Assembly: GCF_000012305.1 (NCBI RefSeq)
Contig: NC_007204.1
Span: 2,294,001-2,358,000 of the forward strand
DNA: 64,000 nt
Source: Psychrobacter arcticus 273-4
GTDB lineage: Bacteria; Pseudomonadota; Gammaproteobacteria; Pseudomonadales; Moraxellaceae
Reading direction: 5' to 3'
Part shown: in pieces, positions 1-9,676 of the stretch
Position numbering within the stretch: the stretch's first letter is position 1
How the letters are laid out: every line of letters starts with the position of its first letter
The notes under the pieces: generated by a model
Told to the model about the DNA's origin: nothing
The model's input: only the letters and a program-made list of their open reading frames with translations
The model's database searches: none
Translations under genes and position numbers: made by a program

Positions 1-697
1 ACTTGCTGGCTGATACGGCATTTAGTGCATGCTTAAAGCTGAGGCTCTCTGGCAAACTATAAGCGGGAATCATTTTTTTGACATGGCGCGCGACAAGGTT
101 GACCACAGGCCCTTTGATCGTGCCTAGCATGTCGCCAATTTTACAGACGATGATATGCTTAACTTGACCCTTATCCTGTGCATCTTGATAAGTTTTTGCA
201 AAGTTCTCGACGATGAATAATGCTTTGGTACCACTGTCATGCAGCTGATGCGATAACTCTCGGCTGGTATACAAAGGATTGACATTCACTAGCACCATAC
301 CTGCACGGATGATACCCAAAGCCACCACGGGATACTGCAAAATATTGGGCATCATAACACCGACTTTATCACCTTTGACCAGTCCTAATGACTGTAAATA
401 ACTGGCAATTTGACGACTGTATAAATCCAATTGCTTAAAGGTAATAGAGGCGCCCATGCAGATGTAGGCAGTTTTTTGTCCATAACGGCTAAAGTTACGC
501 TCGAACACATCAAGTAAAGAGGTACTGTCATCTGGCATCTCAATAGTAGGATTAATGCCATAGCGCTCATAAGCGCTTAACCATGGACTGTCACTTGCTA
601 TCGTCGGCATAGTAGGAAACACGTTAGTTGCAGCCATTGATTGAGTGTTATTCACAGCTTTATGGTCTGTCATCTCTTTATTGATATTGTCAGTCAT
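1..697 (-). CDS. fadD: Long-chain-fatty-acid--CoA ligase, N-terminal part (cut by window edge)
   Basis: This gene runs off the left edge, so only about the first 232 codons are visible. The product would activate fatty acids to acyl-CoA using ATP (adenylate-forming AMP-binding family). The visible part lines up with the N-terminal third of the complete ligase at 1403-3130; both have MMPNILQ, NPLYTS and ENFAKTY in the same order. The ATP-binding signature and C-terminal domain lie outside the window. The ATG at 697 has AAGGAAA just upstream, a good ribosome binding site. The first 40 residues (rich in T, N, P) are longer than in the neighbour. Tandem fadD paralogues are known in Pseudomonas, so this is probably an old duplication. 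A terminator and a repeat element lie between the two genes, which argues against one operon. Confidence 0.85.
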   Translation of the reverse strand, partial: MTDNINKEMTDHKAVNNTQSMAATNVFPTMPTIASDSPWLSAYERYGINPTIEMPDDSTSLLDVFERNFSRYGQKTAYICMGASITFKQLDLYSRQIASYLQSLGLVKGDKVGVMMPNILQYPVVALGIIRAGMVLVNVNPLYTSRELSHQLHDSGTKALFIVENFAKTYQDAQDKGQVKHIIVCKIGDMLGTIKGPVVNLVARHVKKMIPAYSLPESLSFKHALNAVSASK

Positions 698-925
698 AAT
701 TTTCCTTAAATGTTGCCGTTAAAATATAGAATATTTCTAATTAAATCACCGTGGTCGTTAGTCACCCATTTACAAAACCAAAAACTTGTGAATAAAAAGT
801 CTTTTCGCTCATAAGCAAACAAATCTTTTCATTCACAAATCTTTTAAATCAAAAATTATCACCTTCACACTCAACTCTATTATTTACTATAAAACCGTTA
901 AAAAGAACACGGCTGCAGCGCTTTA

Positions 926-1073
926 TATAATTGAAATACTTTAAAGTCGCTACCGTATTGCTGGTGTAAATTTTTTGCAGCCTCTGTCTGCGTAGGCACA
1001 GCAAGCAAGAAAAATTTGCACCAGCAATACGTGTTGTGTTGTGTTGTATCGATATTACTTTTCACCGACTATA
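926..1073 (+). mobile_element. Palindromic TA-inserted repeat element, copy A (148 bp)
   Basis: This copy lies between the two fadD genes. It starts TATAATTGAAATAC (G to A at the fifth base compared with other copies) and ends CACCGACTATA. The inner arms CGTATTGCTGG and CCAGCAATACG are perfectly complementary. It is 10 bp longer than the 138-bp norm because a 5-bp unit GTGTT is present three times (1031-1047) instead of once. No coding capacity is visible. Confidence 0.9.
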
Positions 1074-1213
1074 GTGATCATTCTGTGAAAGCTTTGGACG
1101 ATAAAAGTCTGAAAACCATACACTTTTATCGTTAAGCACAAAAAATATCGATACGGACTATATCAGTTTTACGGAGAATTCTCTATGCATACCACCAAAT
1201 CATAATAGGAAAA

Positions 1214-1252
1214 CAAAAAAATGATAAGGTCCTATATAAGCGACCTTATCAT
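1214..1252 (-). terminator. Intrinsic terminator of the downstream fadD
   Basis: A perfect 11-bp stem (ATGATAAGGTC / GACCTTATCAT) with a 10-base loop is followed on the minus strand by a run of seven T. It sits about 150 bp beyond the stop codon of the ligase gene at 1403-3130, in the right orientation to end its transcript. Confidence 0.85.
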
Positions 1253-1402
1253 CATTGACAATCATCTTTTACAACGATATTTACTAGCCATTTCTACTAG
1301 CTAGCACATCAACTATTAAACGGTTTGCATCCCTGCTTCTCACTGATAGATAAAGATAAAAGCGGATAAAAAGCGCTCTGAACTTGATGGTAGATAAACA
1401 AT

Positions 1403-3130
1403 CTAACCGTGGTTCTTTTCTTCAAGCAGGCGCAGATCTTTATGTAAAATCTTACCGACGTTCGATTTTGGCAACTCATCAATAAATTCAACATAACGTG
1501 GGCGCTTATAGCCGGTTAGGTTTTCTTTGCTATAGGCAAGCACTTCTTCTTTAGTCAAGCTGTCGTCACTACGTACCACATAAATCTTCGGTACTTCGCC
1601 ACTCTTTTCATCTTCGACACCGATGACACCACATTCCAAAATCTTTGGATGGGCTGACATCACATCTTCTACTTCGTTTGGATAAACATTAAAGCCTGAT
1701 ACCAAAATCATGTTTTTCTTACGATCAACAATTTTAAAGTAGCCTTCTTCATCCATCACGCCGATATCACCCGTACGGAAATAACCGTCAGCAGTCATGA
1801 CTTCAGCCGTGGCATCATCACGTTTCCAGTAGCCTTTCATCACTTGCGGACCACGAACACAAATCTCACCGCGCTCACCAAGTGCCACCTCATTGCCTTC
1901 TTCATCCAAGATAGCCATGTCAGTCGCTGGCATCGGCAGACCGATATTACCTGAGAATTCCCCATTACCTTGTGGGTTTGCAGAAGCAACCGGAGAGGTC
2001 TCTGACAGACCATAGCCTTGTACGATCACATTACCCGTAATTTTTTGCCATTTTTCAGCGGTATCTTTTAGAACTGCCATGCCGCCGCCCATAGACAGCT
2101 GAAGCTTGCTATGATCTAAGGCTTTAAATACCTCACTATTCGCCAACGCATTGAATAATGTATTTACTGCTGGAAAAAACGCGGGTGGGTAATCTTTATA
2201 AGCTTTGATTAAGCTTGCAGCATCACGTGGGTTTGGCACCAATAAACCGATACAGCCGCGATATAAGCCGAACATGCCACAAACGGTAAATGAGAAGATA
2301 TGATATAGCGGCAATGCAGTCATAATGACAGGCTGCTCAGACATACCTTCAAACTTATCAAAAGTATCACCAAGATACGTATCACACTGAATCAGGTTGG
2401 CGACTAAGTTGCCATGCGTGAGCATCGCACCTTTGGCGACGCCTGTGGTACCACCGGTATACTGCAGAACAGCAACATCATCAAGGCAGATATTATCTGG
2501 ACGTTTGTAATTTTTCGCCGGAAAGCGATTCAGTGCCGTTTTAAAGTTTGTACTGCTTTTAAGATTATAATCAGGTACCAACTTCTTCACATGGCGCACA
2601 ACCATATTGACAATAAAGCCTTTCAATGGACTCATCAGGTCGCCCATCGATGTTACGACGACATGGTCAACCAAGTCTTTGCCAATCTCTTCATAAGTTT
2701 TGGCAAAGTTCTCTAAAATAAATAATGCTTTGGTGTCAGAGTCTGTTAGCTGATGCTCAAGCTCTTTTGAGGTGTAAAGCGGGTTGACGTTAACCAAGGT
2801 CATGCCAGCACGCAGCACGCCCAATACTGCAACGGGTAGCTGCAAGATATTTGGCATCATAACGCCGACTTTATCGCCTTTTTTCAGTCCAAGTGACTGC
2901 AAGTAGGCAGCAATTTGTTTACTATAGCGATCTAAATCTTCGTAAGCGAGTTTTGCATCCATACAGACAAAAGCTGTTTTACCAGCATGTTTAACAAAAT
3001 TTTGCTCAAATATATCGATTAAAGAAGTATTAGCGGCTGGCATATCAATATCATATTGAATACCAAGCTTTTCGTAAGTTTTCACCCATACTTTATCGTT
3101 ACGACGGATTTGGTTACCTTGATTTTCCAT
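1403..3130 (-). CDS. fadD: Long-chain-fatty-acid--CoA ligase (575 aa)
   Basis: Acyl-CoA synthetase of the AMP-binding superfamily. It converts a fatty acid, ATP and CoA to acyl-CoA, AMP and pyrophosphate, the entry step to beta-oxidation and lipid use. Visible motifs are the ATP-binding loop YTGGTTGVAKG near residue 225, YGLSETSP near 375, the FACS-type segment GYFRTGDIG near 455, and DRKKNMILVSGFNVYPNE, which carries the hinge to the small C-terminal domain. Length is normal for FadD. The ATG at 3130 follows AGGAGAAG at good spacing. The terminator at 1214-1252 ends the unit. Substrate chain length cannot be read from the sequence. Confidence 0.93.
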   Translation of the reverse strand: MENQGNQIRRNDKVWVKTYEKLGIQYDIDMPAANTSLIDIFEQNFVKHAGKTAFVCMDAKLAYEDLDRYSKQIAAYLQSLGLKKGDKVGVMMPNILQLPVAVLGVLRAGMTLVNVNPLYTSKELEHQLTDSDTKALFILENFAKTYEEIGKDLVDHVVVTSMGDLMSPLKGFIVNMVVRHVKKLVPDYNLKSSTNFKTALNRFPAKNYKRPDNICLDDVAVLQYTGGTTGVAKGAMLTHGNLVANLIQCDTYLGDTFDKFEGMSEQPVIMTALPLYHIFSFTVCGMFGLYRGCIGLLVPNPRDAASLIKAYKDYPPAFFPAVNTLFNALANSEVFKALDHSKLQLSMGGGMAVLKDTAEKWQKITGNVIVQGYGLSETSPVASANPQGNGEFSGNIGLPMPATDMAILDEEGNEVALGERGEICVRGPQVMKGYWKRDDATAEVMTADGYFRTGDIGVMDEEGYFKIVDRKKNMILVSGFNVYPNEVEDVMSAHPKILECGVIGVEDEKSGEVPKIYVVRSDDSLTKEEVLAYSKENLTGYKRPRYVEFIDELPKSNVGKILHKDLRLLEEKNHG

Positions 3131-3408
3131 AATCTTACTTCTCCTAGTAAATAGTGCGCTACTGTAAACCCATCATCACAACAATGTCATAAACGTACAA
3201 AGACTCGGTGCACCAGCTAACCATGGTGATGGCAAGCAAGGCTGGCGGGACAAAGATATGGCGATATGGCGATGTGTCAACAATTTAGCGGTAAATAGCC
3301 CTTTATTGTTTAACATACACACTTTATACAAACTACTCAATACAAAAAAGTGCTACTTGAGTTCGCAAAATGGCTTGACGATCCATATTTCCATTTATAT
3401 CAGGGAGC

Positions 3409-3571
3409 TATAGTTGAAATACTTTAAAGTCGCTATAGTAAGCCCAGTATAAAAACGATACAGCGGGACTGGAATGAATTTTTTGCAGCCTCTGTCTGCG
3501 CAGGCACAGCAAGCAAGAAAAATTTGCACCAGTAGTACGGGTTGTATCGATATTACTTTTCACCGACTATA
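3409..3571 (+). mobile_element. Hybrid repeat element, copy B (163 bp)
   Basis: The outer ends are those of the common family: TATAGTTGAAATACTTTAAAG at left, and CACCAGTAGTACG followed by CACCGACTATA at right. Positions 3434-3511 instead match, base for base over 78 nt, the complement of the second-subfamily copy at 61339-61416, including that subfamily's own terminal TATAGTAAGCCC. The element is therefore a mosaic of the two subfamilies. Its right end plus flanking AT makes TATAAT at 3568-3573, a possible -10 box pointing toward parC. Confidence 0.88.
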
Positions 3572-3851
3572 ATTGCGATTACAGCCAAATAACTCACCTT
3601 TTATTGATAAGTAAGATGATAAAAACAAGTGAGATTAACGATACTCATCTTATTTTCTAAAAGCTATCGACCAACATATTATAGGATCATCATGTTCAAT
3701 AAGACCATCACGTTAAGCACGTCATGCACTGTCGTTTATACTGAGTTGTGGCTTTTTAATTGCGCCAATATCCTTTAGGATAGCACCATCCTATTTGCAC
3801 GATTGCACCGATTTTTTATACCTATTAAAACTGATAAGTGAACCCTATTTT

Positions 3852-6170
3852 ATGTCCGATGTTATCGATCACACGCTTGACCCAATCCTTGCAAACGAAC
3901 CAATGGATACGCGCTCAGTGGCGGAGTTCGCTGAGCAAGCGTATCTTAATTATGCCATGTACGTCATCATGGATCGGGCGCTGCCAAATATCGCTGATGG
4001 TCTAAAGCCTGTCCAGCGCCGTATCGTTTATGCAATGAGCGAACTTGGGCTGAAATCAACGGCTAAAGCGAAAAAATCTGCGCGTACAGTCGGTGACGTA
4101 TTGGGTAAATATCATCCGCATGGCGATAGTGCCTGTTATGAAGCGATGGTACTCATGGCACAGCCGTTTAGTTATCGCTATCCGCTGATTACCGGTCAAG
4201 GTAACTGGGGTAGCCCTGATGATCCAAAATCTTTTGCCGCCATGCGTTATACCGAAGCGAAAATGTCTGCTTATGCCAATACCTTACTCGCGGAATTGGG
4301 TCAAGGTACGGTTGATTGGCAGGATAACTTCGATGGCACCATGCAAGAGCCGACTACTCTGCCCGCTCGCCTGCCCAATATTTTATTGAATGGTACGACC
4401 GGTATTGCCGTTGGTATGGCAACGGATATTCCGCCGCATAATCTCATTGAAGTGGTTCGTGCTGCTATTCGTCTGCTGAAAAATCCTGAGCTATCGGTTA
4501 AACAACTCACCCAGTCAATACCAGCGCCTGATTTGCCAACGCCAGCTGAAATCATCACCAGCAAAAAAGATCTGCAAGCCATGTATGAGACTGGACGTGG
4601 CAGCTATAAAATGCGTGCAACTTTTCATATTGACCCTAAAGAAAAAAACCTCGTCATCATCGATGCGCTCCCGTATCAAGTCTCAGGCAATAAAATCCAA
4701 GAGCAAATTGCCAAGCTGATGACCGATAAAAAGCTGCCTTGGATTACGGATATTCATGATGAATCAGACCACGAAAACGCTTGCCGTATCGTGCTCGAGT
4801 TACGCTCAACGCGGGTCGATGTCGATCGCGTCATGAGTCATCTGTTTGCTAGTACTGACTTAGAAAGCAATTACCGCGTAAATATGAATATGATTGGCTT
4901 AAATGGTAAGCCACAAGTTAAAAACCTTAAAGAAATCTTAGAAGAATGGCTGGTTTGCCGCCGCTCAGTGGTCACCCGCCGTTTGCAGTATCGCCTCGAT
5001 AAAATTGATAAGCGCTTGCATATCCTTGCAGGTCTGCTGATTGCTTATCTAAATATTGATGAAGTCATTCGCATTATTCGTGAAGAGGACGATCCAAAAT
5101 TATCGTTAATGCAAGATTATGATCTCACCGATATTCAAGCCAATGCCATCTTGGACATTCGTTTGCGTCAACTAGCAAAATTAGAAGAGATTGAGCTGCG
5201 CCGCGAGCAAGATGAGCTGGCAGCAGAACGGGCAATCATTCAAGAGTATTTGGATAATCCAGACAGTCTAACCACTCTGATGATTGATGAGCTCACTGCC
5301 GATATGAAAGAACATGGCAACGAGCGTGTGTCACCACTGGCTGAACGCGAAGAAGCGCAGGCATTAAAAGAATCTGACCTCGTACCAAGCGAGCCGATTA
5401 CCGCTGTGTTATCAAAAGCCGGTTGGATTCGTGCTGCCAAAGGACACGATGTCGATGCCGCTGGTATGAGCTATCGCTCAGGCGATGCCTATCAAGCGCA
5501 CGTGCGCGGTAAATCGAATGAGAAAATCTACGTCCTTGATAGTACAGGTCGCAGCTATAGCATTGATGCGCATAGTTTAGCTTCCGCTCGTGGTCAAGGT
5601 GATCCGCTCACCAGTGTCTTAAAACCGCCAGCAGGTGCAACTTTTGAGCAGCTATTAACCGGTGCAGATGATCAGCGCATTATCCTCGCCAGCTCGCAAG
5701 GTTATGGTTTTATCAATACCATTGGCAATCTTGATAGCAATCAAAAAGCGGGGAAAAACATCATTAATCTAGCCGCTAATAGCCGATTGTTACCTATTGC
5801 GTGTATCGATACTCAAGCTGATTTGCTGGTAAGCGCTGAGAATAATGGCATATCTGATACTGAAAATAGCTCTACGCCTGACCATATCGCTGTCGTGACC
5901 AATGCTGGCTATTTATTGATATTTGCGCTTGATGATTTGCCTGAACAGGCTCGCGGCAAGGGTAATAAGATGATTACTCTAAAAGGTGATGAAGAAGTGC
6001 TTACCATCACGCCACTCAGTAAACAAGACAGCTTAATCATTACTGCTGGCAAGCGACATGTGACCTTAAAGCCGATGGATTTAGCCAACTATACCTCCAA
6101 ACGCGGTAGCCGTGGTGGTCAGTTGCCAAGAGGCTTTCAGAATGTGACGAGTGTTGAGGTTATACAATGA
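3852..6170 (+). CDS. parC: DNA topoisomerase IV subunit A (ParC, 772 aa)
   Basis: ParC is the DNA-cleaving subunit of topoisomerase IV, which with ParE unlinks replicated chromosomes. Counting from the chosen start, the quinolone-determining region [11 protein letters not shown] carries Ser93 and Glu97, the wild-type residues. The catalytic tyrosine is Tyr133 in AAMRYTEAK. The C-terminal third holds the DNA-wrapping repeats. An in-frame ATG lies 57 bp upstream (3795), but homology to ParC begins soon after the ATG at 3852 (MSDVIDH), so I use the latter. Ser/Glu and GNWGSPDD spacing match ParC better than GyrA. The gene overlaps the next gene by 4 bp (ATGA). parE is not in the window. Confidence 0.95.
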   Translation: MSDVIDHTLDPILANEPMDTRSVAEFAEQAYLNYAMYVIMDRALPNIADGLKPVQRRIVYAMSELGLKSTAKAKKSARTVGDVLGKYHPHGDSACYEAMVLMAQPFSYRYPLITGQGNWGSPDDPKSFAAMRYTEAKMSAYANTLLAELGQGTVDWQDNFDGTMQEPTTLPARLPNILLNGTTGIAVGMATDIPPHNLIEVVRAAIRLLKNPELSVKQLTQSIPAPDLPTPAEIITSKKDLQAMYETGRGSYKMRATFHIDPKEKNLVIIDALPYQVSGNKIQEQIAKLMTDKKLPWITDIHDESDHENACRIVLELRSTRVDVDRVMSHLFASTDLESNYRVNMNMIGLNGKPQVKNLKEILEEWLVCRRSVVTRRLQYRLDKIDKRLHILAGLLIAYLNIDEVIRIIREEDDPKLSLMQDYDLTDIQANAILDIRLRQLAKLEEIELRREQDELAAERAIIQEYLDNPDSLTTLMIDELTADMKEHGNERVSPLAEREEAQALKESDLVPSEPITAVLSKAGWIRAAKGHDVDAAGMSYRSGDAYQAHVRGKSNEKIYVLDSTGRSYSIDAHSLASARGQGDPLTSVLKPPAGATFEQLLTGADDQRIILASSQGYGFINTIGNLDSNQKAGKNIINLAANSRLLPIACIDTQADLLVSAENNGISDTENSSTPDHIAVVTNAGYLLIFALDDLPEQARGKGNKMITLKGDEEVLTITPLSKQDSLIITAGKRHVTLKPMDLANYTSKRGSRGGQLPRGFQNVTSVEVIQ

Positions 6171-7174
6171 AAAAATTTGCTGTTTTAATTGACGCTGATA
6201 ACTCATCACACCGTAGTATAGAGCCTATCTTAGAAGAAATTGCGAAATATGGTATTGCTAGTATCAAACGTATTTATGGTGATTGGAGTATAGAAGCGCT
6301 GCAATCATGGCGAGATAAGTTGCTACCTAATGCAATTACACCAGTACAACAGTTTGCTTATGTTAGTCAAAAAGATGCTACTGATATGAAGTTAGTGATA
6401 GATGCTATGGACATACTATATGCAGGGGATGTCGATGGCTTTTGTATTGTTTCCAGTGATAGTGACTTCACGCCATTAGCATCTCGTATTCGTGAAAGTG
6501 GATTACTTGTCTATGGATTTGGAAAAAAGAGTACGGTTAAGTCGTTCGTAAATGCCTGTGATAAATTTGTTTATGTTGAAAACCTTTTGCCTGAGCATGA
6601 AAACAAAATTTTAATAGCGAGAAATTCAAGCGCTCACATTAGCTCTAGTACCGTTAAAGTTGACAGTAAAGCGGTGAGTTTACAGACAAATCCAACACAT
6701 ATTAAAAATATTGAAGTAGACATACCTACTCTCAACCTTATTTATAAAGCTATTAAAGATAACTCTGATGATGAAGGTTGGGCAAGCTTAGCGGAGATAG
6801 GTAATTATATTAATAACGTAAGACCAGACTTTGATACACGTACATACGGGCGCGCAAAACTGTCAGGATTGTTAAAAAAACTATTAAAGTTTGAATGTAA
6901 AATTGAAGACAGCCATATGCTCGTTAGAAAGTTTAACTTCCCACTCTTTATTGAGATGATTCGTACCACGGTTATTGAAATGACTAAGGAAGATGCTAAT
7001 AGTAATGGTTGGGTTTTTTTATCCAATCTTATTGAGAATCTAAAATCTCAAGTTAGAAATCATCCAATATTAACTCACCTTTCAGAACACGAGATTGAAC
7101 AAAAGATTTTAATTATTGATCCAAAATATGTAAATTTTAATGATGATAAAAGTCTTATTCGGATTACTACCTAA
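6167..7174 (+). CDS. NYN-domain (LabA/DUF88-type) protein with C-terminal OST-HTH-like region
   Basis: The N-terminal 140 residues are a NYN domain, a PIN-like nuclease fold. The acidic residues expected for metal binding are present: Asp9 and Asp11 in LIDADNSS, Asp70/Asp73 in QKDATDMK, and Asp98/Asp100 in [10 protein letters not shown]. Residues of about 180-330 contain two related segments, each starting with an acidic SD/ED-x-GW element ([14 protein letters not shown] and [13 protein letters not shown]), typical of OST-HTH/LOTUS RNA-binding domains. It is therefore probably an RNA-binding nuclease; the target is unknown. The start overlaps the parC stop (ATGA), which suggests translational coupling. 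The second half is clearly more AT-rich than parC, hinting at a different history. Family assignment is by motif only. Confidence 0.8.
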   Translation: MKKFAVLIDADNSSHRSIEPILEEIAKYGIASIKRIYGDWSIEALQSWRDKLLPNAITPVQQFAYVSQKDATDMKLVIDAMDILYAGDVDGFCIVSSDSDFTPLASRIRESGLLVYGFGKKSTVKSFVNACDKFVYVENLLPEHENKILIARNSSAHISSSTVKVDSKAVSLQTNPTHIKNIEVDIPTLNLIYKAIKDNSDDEGWASLAEIGNYINNVRPDFDTRTYGRAKLSGLLKKLLKFECKIEDSHMLVRKFNFPLFIEMIRTTVIEMTKEDANSNGWVFLSNLIENLKSQVRNHPILTHLSEHEIEQKILIIDPKYVNFNDDKSLIRITT

Positions 7175-7287
7175 TTAAAACTGATTAATAAATTAATATT
7201 AAGGAAGTAGTAAAGCCTAATATTTTTATATTATTTAGAATTTTATGGGTCTCATTACTTACTATAAACAGGACTGCCAAAGCCACT

Positions 7288-8085
7288 ATGAATAATAAAA
7301 CACCCACTCCCAAAATCATCTTTTTTGACATCGATGACACCTTAAGCCGCAACGGTATTATAGCCGCTCACAACCAAGCAACGCTTGAAGCGCTCGCCCA
7401 AACTGATATTAAACTGGTGATTTCAACCGGACGTTCCAAAGCCATATTGCCTGCGGATATACTAGCCTTATTTGAGGCTGATGTATTCGACGCCATTATC
7501 TGTATGAATGGACAATATAGCTTTAATAAAGATGGCATGATTAGTCATTATCCATTAACAGCTACGCAGACTAACAAGATTGTCATGCTATGCCAAAAAA
7601 GTGAACTCATTCACAAATTTGACTCAGCGACTCATATTGCATGGTCACATGAGAATGAGCGACTGCGTGAATACAATGCAATCACGCCAAACTCTATTCT
7701 TGACCCAGACTATCATAAGGCAAATACGGTTTATCAATGTTCTGTATTCTTTAACAATCAAGAAGAGAAAATGCAGGATGTCGATTTTACTCAGGATGAT
7801 TTAAAACTGGTACATTGGCATCATATTGGCGCAGATATATTACCAGCAGAAGCATCCAAAGCACGCGGTATCATAGATTTATGCCTGCATTACAATATTG
7901 ATGCGAAGGATTGTATGGCGTTTGGTGACGGGTTGAATGATTTAGAAATGTTTGATTTGGTCGGCTATGCGGTGGCAATGGGCGATGCAAAACCCGAGCT
8001 GATCGCGCGTGCGGATTTTGTCACCGGTACGATTGAAGAGCATGGTATTCAAGCGGTTGTTAAGCACTTACATATGGACCAATAG
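7288..8085 (+). CDS. Cof-type HAD-superfamily phosphatase (265 aa)
   Basis: Haloacid-dehalogenase-fold hydrolase of the Cof/IIB group, which dephosphorylates small phosphorylated metabolites in the cytoplasm. Motif I is FFDIDDTLS (nucleophile Asp12, acid/base Asp14 by position). Motif II is ISTGRS. A lysine in the ASKARGI segment is the expected motif III residue, and motif IV is FGDGLNDLEMF. The cap domain lies between motifs II and III. AVAMGDAKPELIARADFVTG near the C terminus is typical of this subgroup. Substrate cannot be inferred. The gene stands 113 bp after the NYN gene and has no strong ribosome binding site. Confidence 0.88.
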   Translation: MNNKTPTPKIIFFDIDDTLSRNGIIAAHNQATLEALAQTDIKLVISTGRSKAILPADILALFEADVFDAIICMNGQYSFNKDGMISHYPLTATQTNKIVMLCQKSELIHKFDSATHIAWSHENERLREYNAITPNSILDPDYHKANTVYQCSVFFNNQEEKMQDVDFTQDDLKLVHWHHIGADILPAEASKARGIIDLCLHYNIDAKDCMAFGDGLNDLEMFDLVGYAVAMGDAKPELIARADFVTGTIEEHGIQAVVKHLHMDQ

Positions 8086-8138
8086 GATTAAAAAATCTAT
8101 TAAATGACATGGTCAAAAATGTAAGGCCTCAACGTTAT

Positions 8139-8556
8139 TTAGCCTCTTCCAGCTACCAATCCATCAACCCAACTACCAAGATTATAAAGTGCAACAGCGA
8201 TCAAAATAAATATCAATGCCGCGATAAAATAAGCCAAAAATGTGGGCATACCGGTCAACCAGCCAATATAGTCGGTGAAAAGTAATATCGATACAACACC
8301 TACTACTGGTGCAAATTTTTCTTGCTTGCTGTGCCTACGCAGACAGAGGCTGCAAAAAATTTACACCAGCAATACGGTAGCGACCGTAAAGTATTTTAAC
8401 TATAGTGAATGCCACGCCAAGATAGGCTTCTAATGGCCAGCTTAAGAGGGGCGTGTCCATACCAGCATTGAAAAAAGCAATGATTGCGCACAGACCTAGC
8501 ACAGCAGCAATAAGTCCAGCGATTTTACGATTCGTTATATCGTCTCTGTTGTACAA
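8139..8556 (-). pseudogene. Small two-helix membrane protein gene interrupted by repeat copy C
   Basis: The intact 5' part codes 52 residues starting MYNRDDITNRKIAG, with one hydrophobic helix (GLIAAVLGLCAIIAF). The frame then enters the repeat element and stops at 8335 after about 20 element-encoded residues. Beyond the element the same strand codes GWLTGMPTFLAYF, a second hydrophobic helix, and ends SWVDGLVAGRG at 8139. Deleting the element plus one TA (136 bp) joins the two parts in frame (GCATTCACTA/TTGGCTGG) and gives a clean 93-aa protein. I do not recognise the family. As it stands the gene is broken, with only a truncated one-helix product possible. Confidence 0.85.
8267..8404 (-). 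mobile_element. Repeat element, copy C (138 bp), inside a gene
   Basis: This is a standard-length copy in minus orientation, bounded by TATA at both ends (8267-8270 and 8401-8404). It interrupts the small membrane-protein gene at 8139-8556. The inferred target duplication is TA, because excision leaving one TA is the choice that restores the frame; leaving TATA would create a stop. The left arm has a small change (AGCGACCGTAAAGTATTTTAAC). Confidence 0.93.
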
Positions 8557-8589
8557 TCAAATCAATTTAGTTACTCAATAGTGTAATCA

Positions 8590-9381
8590 TTAAGGCATCG
8601 TCAGACCGCCATCAACGGCAATAGATTGACCCGTGATGGCTAAGCTTAAGTCAGATGCCATCAGCAATACTGAATTGGCAAAGTCGGCAACTGAGGTCGC
8701 TTGGCGCAGTGGCGTCGTCGTGGCGATATAATCAAAGACTTCTTCGGTCGTTAATTTACTAGCGTCAGTCGTTTTGAGTAGTCCACCTGCCAATAAGTTC
8801 ACCCGAATACCATATTGCCCCAGCTCCGCCGCTAAATTGCGTGTCAGACCAATGAGTGCAGATTTTGCGGTAGTATAGTCATAATAAGTGACCACCGGAT
8901 TATAAACCAGATTGGTTGAAATATTGATAATCTTACCCATCTGCTGAGTTTTCATTTGTGGCAATACCGCTTGTACCGTATTGACTGCGCCTTGAACAAT
9001 GCCGTCAATTTGCTGGGAAAAATGTGCCCATTTAACGGTCTCAATACTGGTGTAATCAGCGCTCGGATTAAATTGATAGCTCGGTAAAGCATTGTTAACC
9101 AATATATCGATACGTCCGAAACGCTCTATAACTGCTGCTGCCATTGCTTGCATTTGCGCTAAATCAGTCACATCCCCTTGATAGGCAAACGCTTGCCCAC
9201 CTGCTGCTTTGATATCAGCAACCACTTTTTCAGCCGCCTCTTTACTATTCAAATAATTAACGCAAACGCTCGCACCTGCTGCTGCCAGCTGTGCAGCAAT
9301 TTTCGCGCCGAGACCACGACTTGCGCCTGTGACAATGGCGACTTTATCAGTAAGAAGTGCCGGAATAACAGTTTGAGCCAT
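8590..9381 (-). CDS. Short-chain dehydrogenase/reductase, FabG-like (263 aa)
   Basis: Classical SDR oxidoreductase using NAD(P)H. Visible are the cofactor loop TGASRGLGAKIA near residue 19, NNAL in place of the usual NNAG, the serine in NISTN, the catalytic YTTAK, and the C-terminal AVDGGL. It resembles 3-oxoacyl-ACP reductases, but no other fatty-acid synthesis gene is beside it, so the substrate is open. The ATG at 9381 is followed by a normal SDR N terminus. The NNAL variant and an insertion after it (PSYQFNPSADYTS) separate it from standard FabG. Confidence 0.85.
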   Translation of the reverse strand: MAQTVIPALLTDKVAIVTGASRGLGAKIAAQLAAAGASVCVNYLNSKEAAEKVVADIKAAGGQAFAYQGDVTDLAQMQAMAAAVIERFGRIDILVNNALPSYQFNPSADYTSIETVKWAHFSQQIDGIVQGAVNTVQAVLPQMKTQQMGKIINISTNLVYNPVVTYYDYTTAKSALIGLTRNLAAELGQYGIRVNLLAGGLLKTTDASKLTTEEVFDYIATTTPLRQATSVADFANSVLLMASDLSLAITGQSIAVDGGLTMP

Positions 9382-9676
9382 GATGTTGCATCCTTTATTA
9401 TTATGTTATGGTTAGAGTATGACTATACTTATAGAGCGCTGACTAAAGACCAAATCACATTCATCATAGCATGATTGATTGATCGATATTATTGCGTAAG
9501 CAGTACTCCTAGCATTGGCTAGCGCCGAACCCATTGAAGCCACCGCCCTTTGAATTATTGCCCTTTGAATTATTGCGCATACCAATACCAAGGTTGACCC
9601 AGAGAACAAATACTCGATTCCCTATATGGGGGGCAGTTCAAATGTTCAGCGTTTTTTTGTGCATTATATTTGGTGT
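9382..9676. other. Intergenic stretch with a short direct repeat
   Basis: There is no convincing gene here. The sequence CCCTTTGAATTATTG occurs twice in tandem around 9541-9571. A run of six G lies near 9630. Possible frames in this stretch are short and lack protein-like composition. Confidence 0.5.

Noticed and set aside
3795..3851. Upstream in-frame start for parC
   Set aside because: The extra 19 residues are hydrophobic, unlike ParC N termini. Homology fits the ATG at 3852.
9412..9609. 65-codon minus-strand frame upstream of the SDR gene
   Set aside because: It includes a tandem repeat (AIIQRAIIQRA) from duplicated DNA, lacks a ribosome binding site and has no recognisable family.
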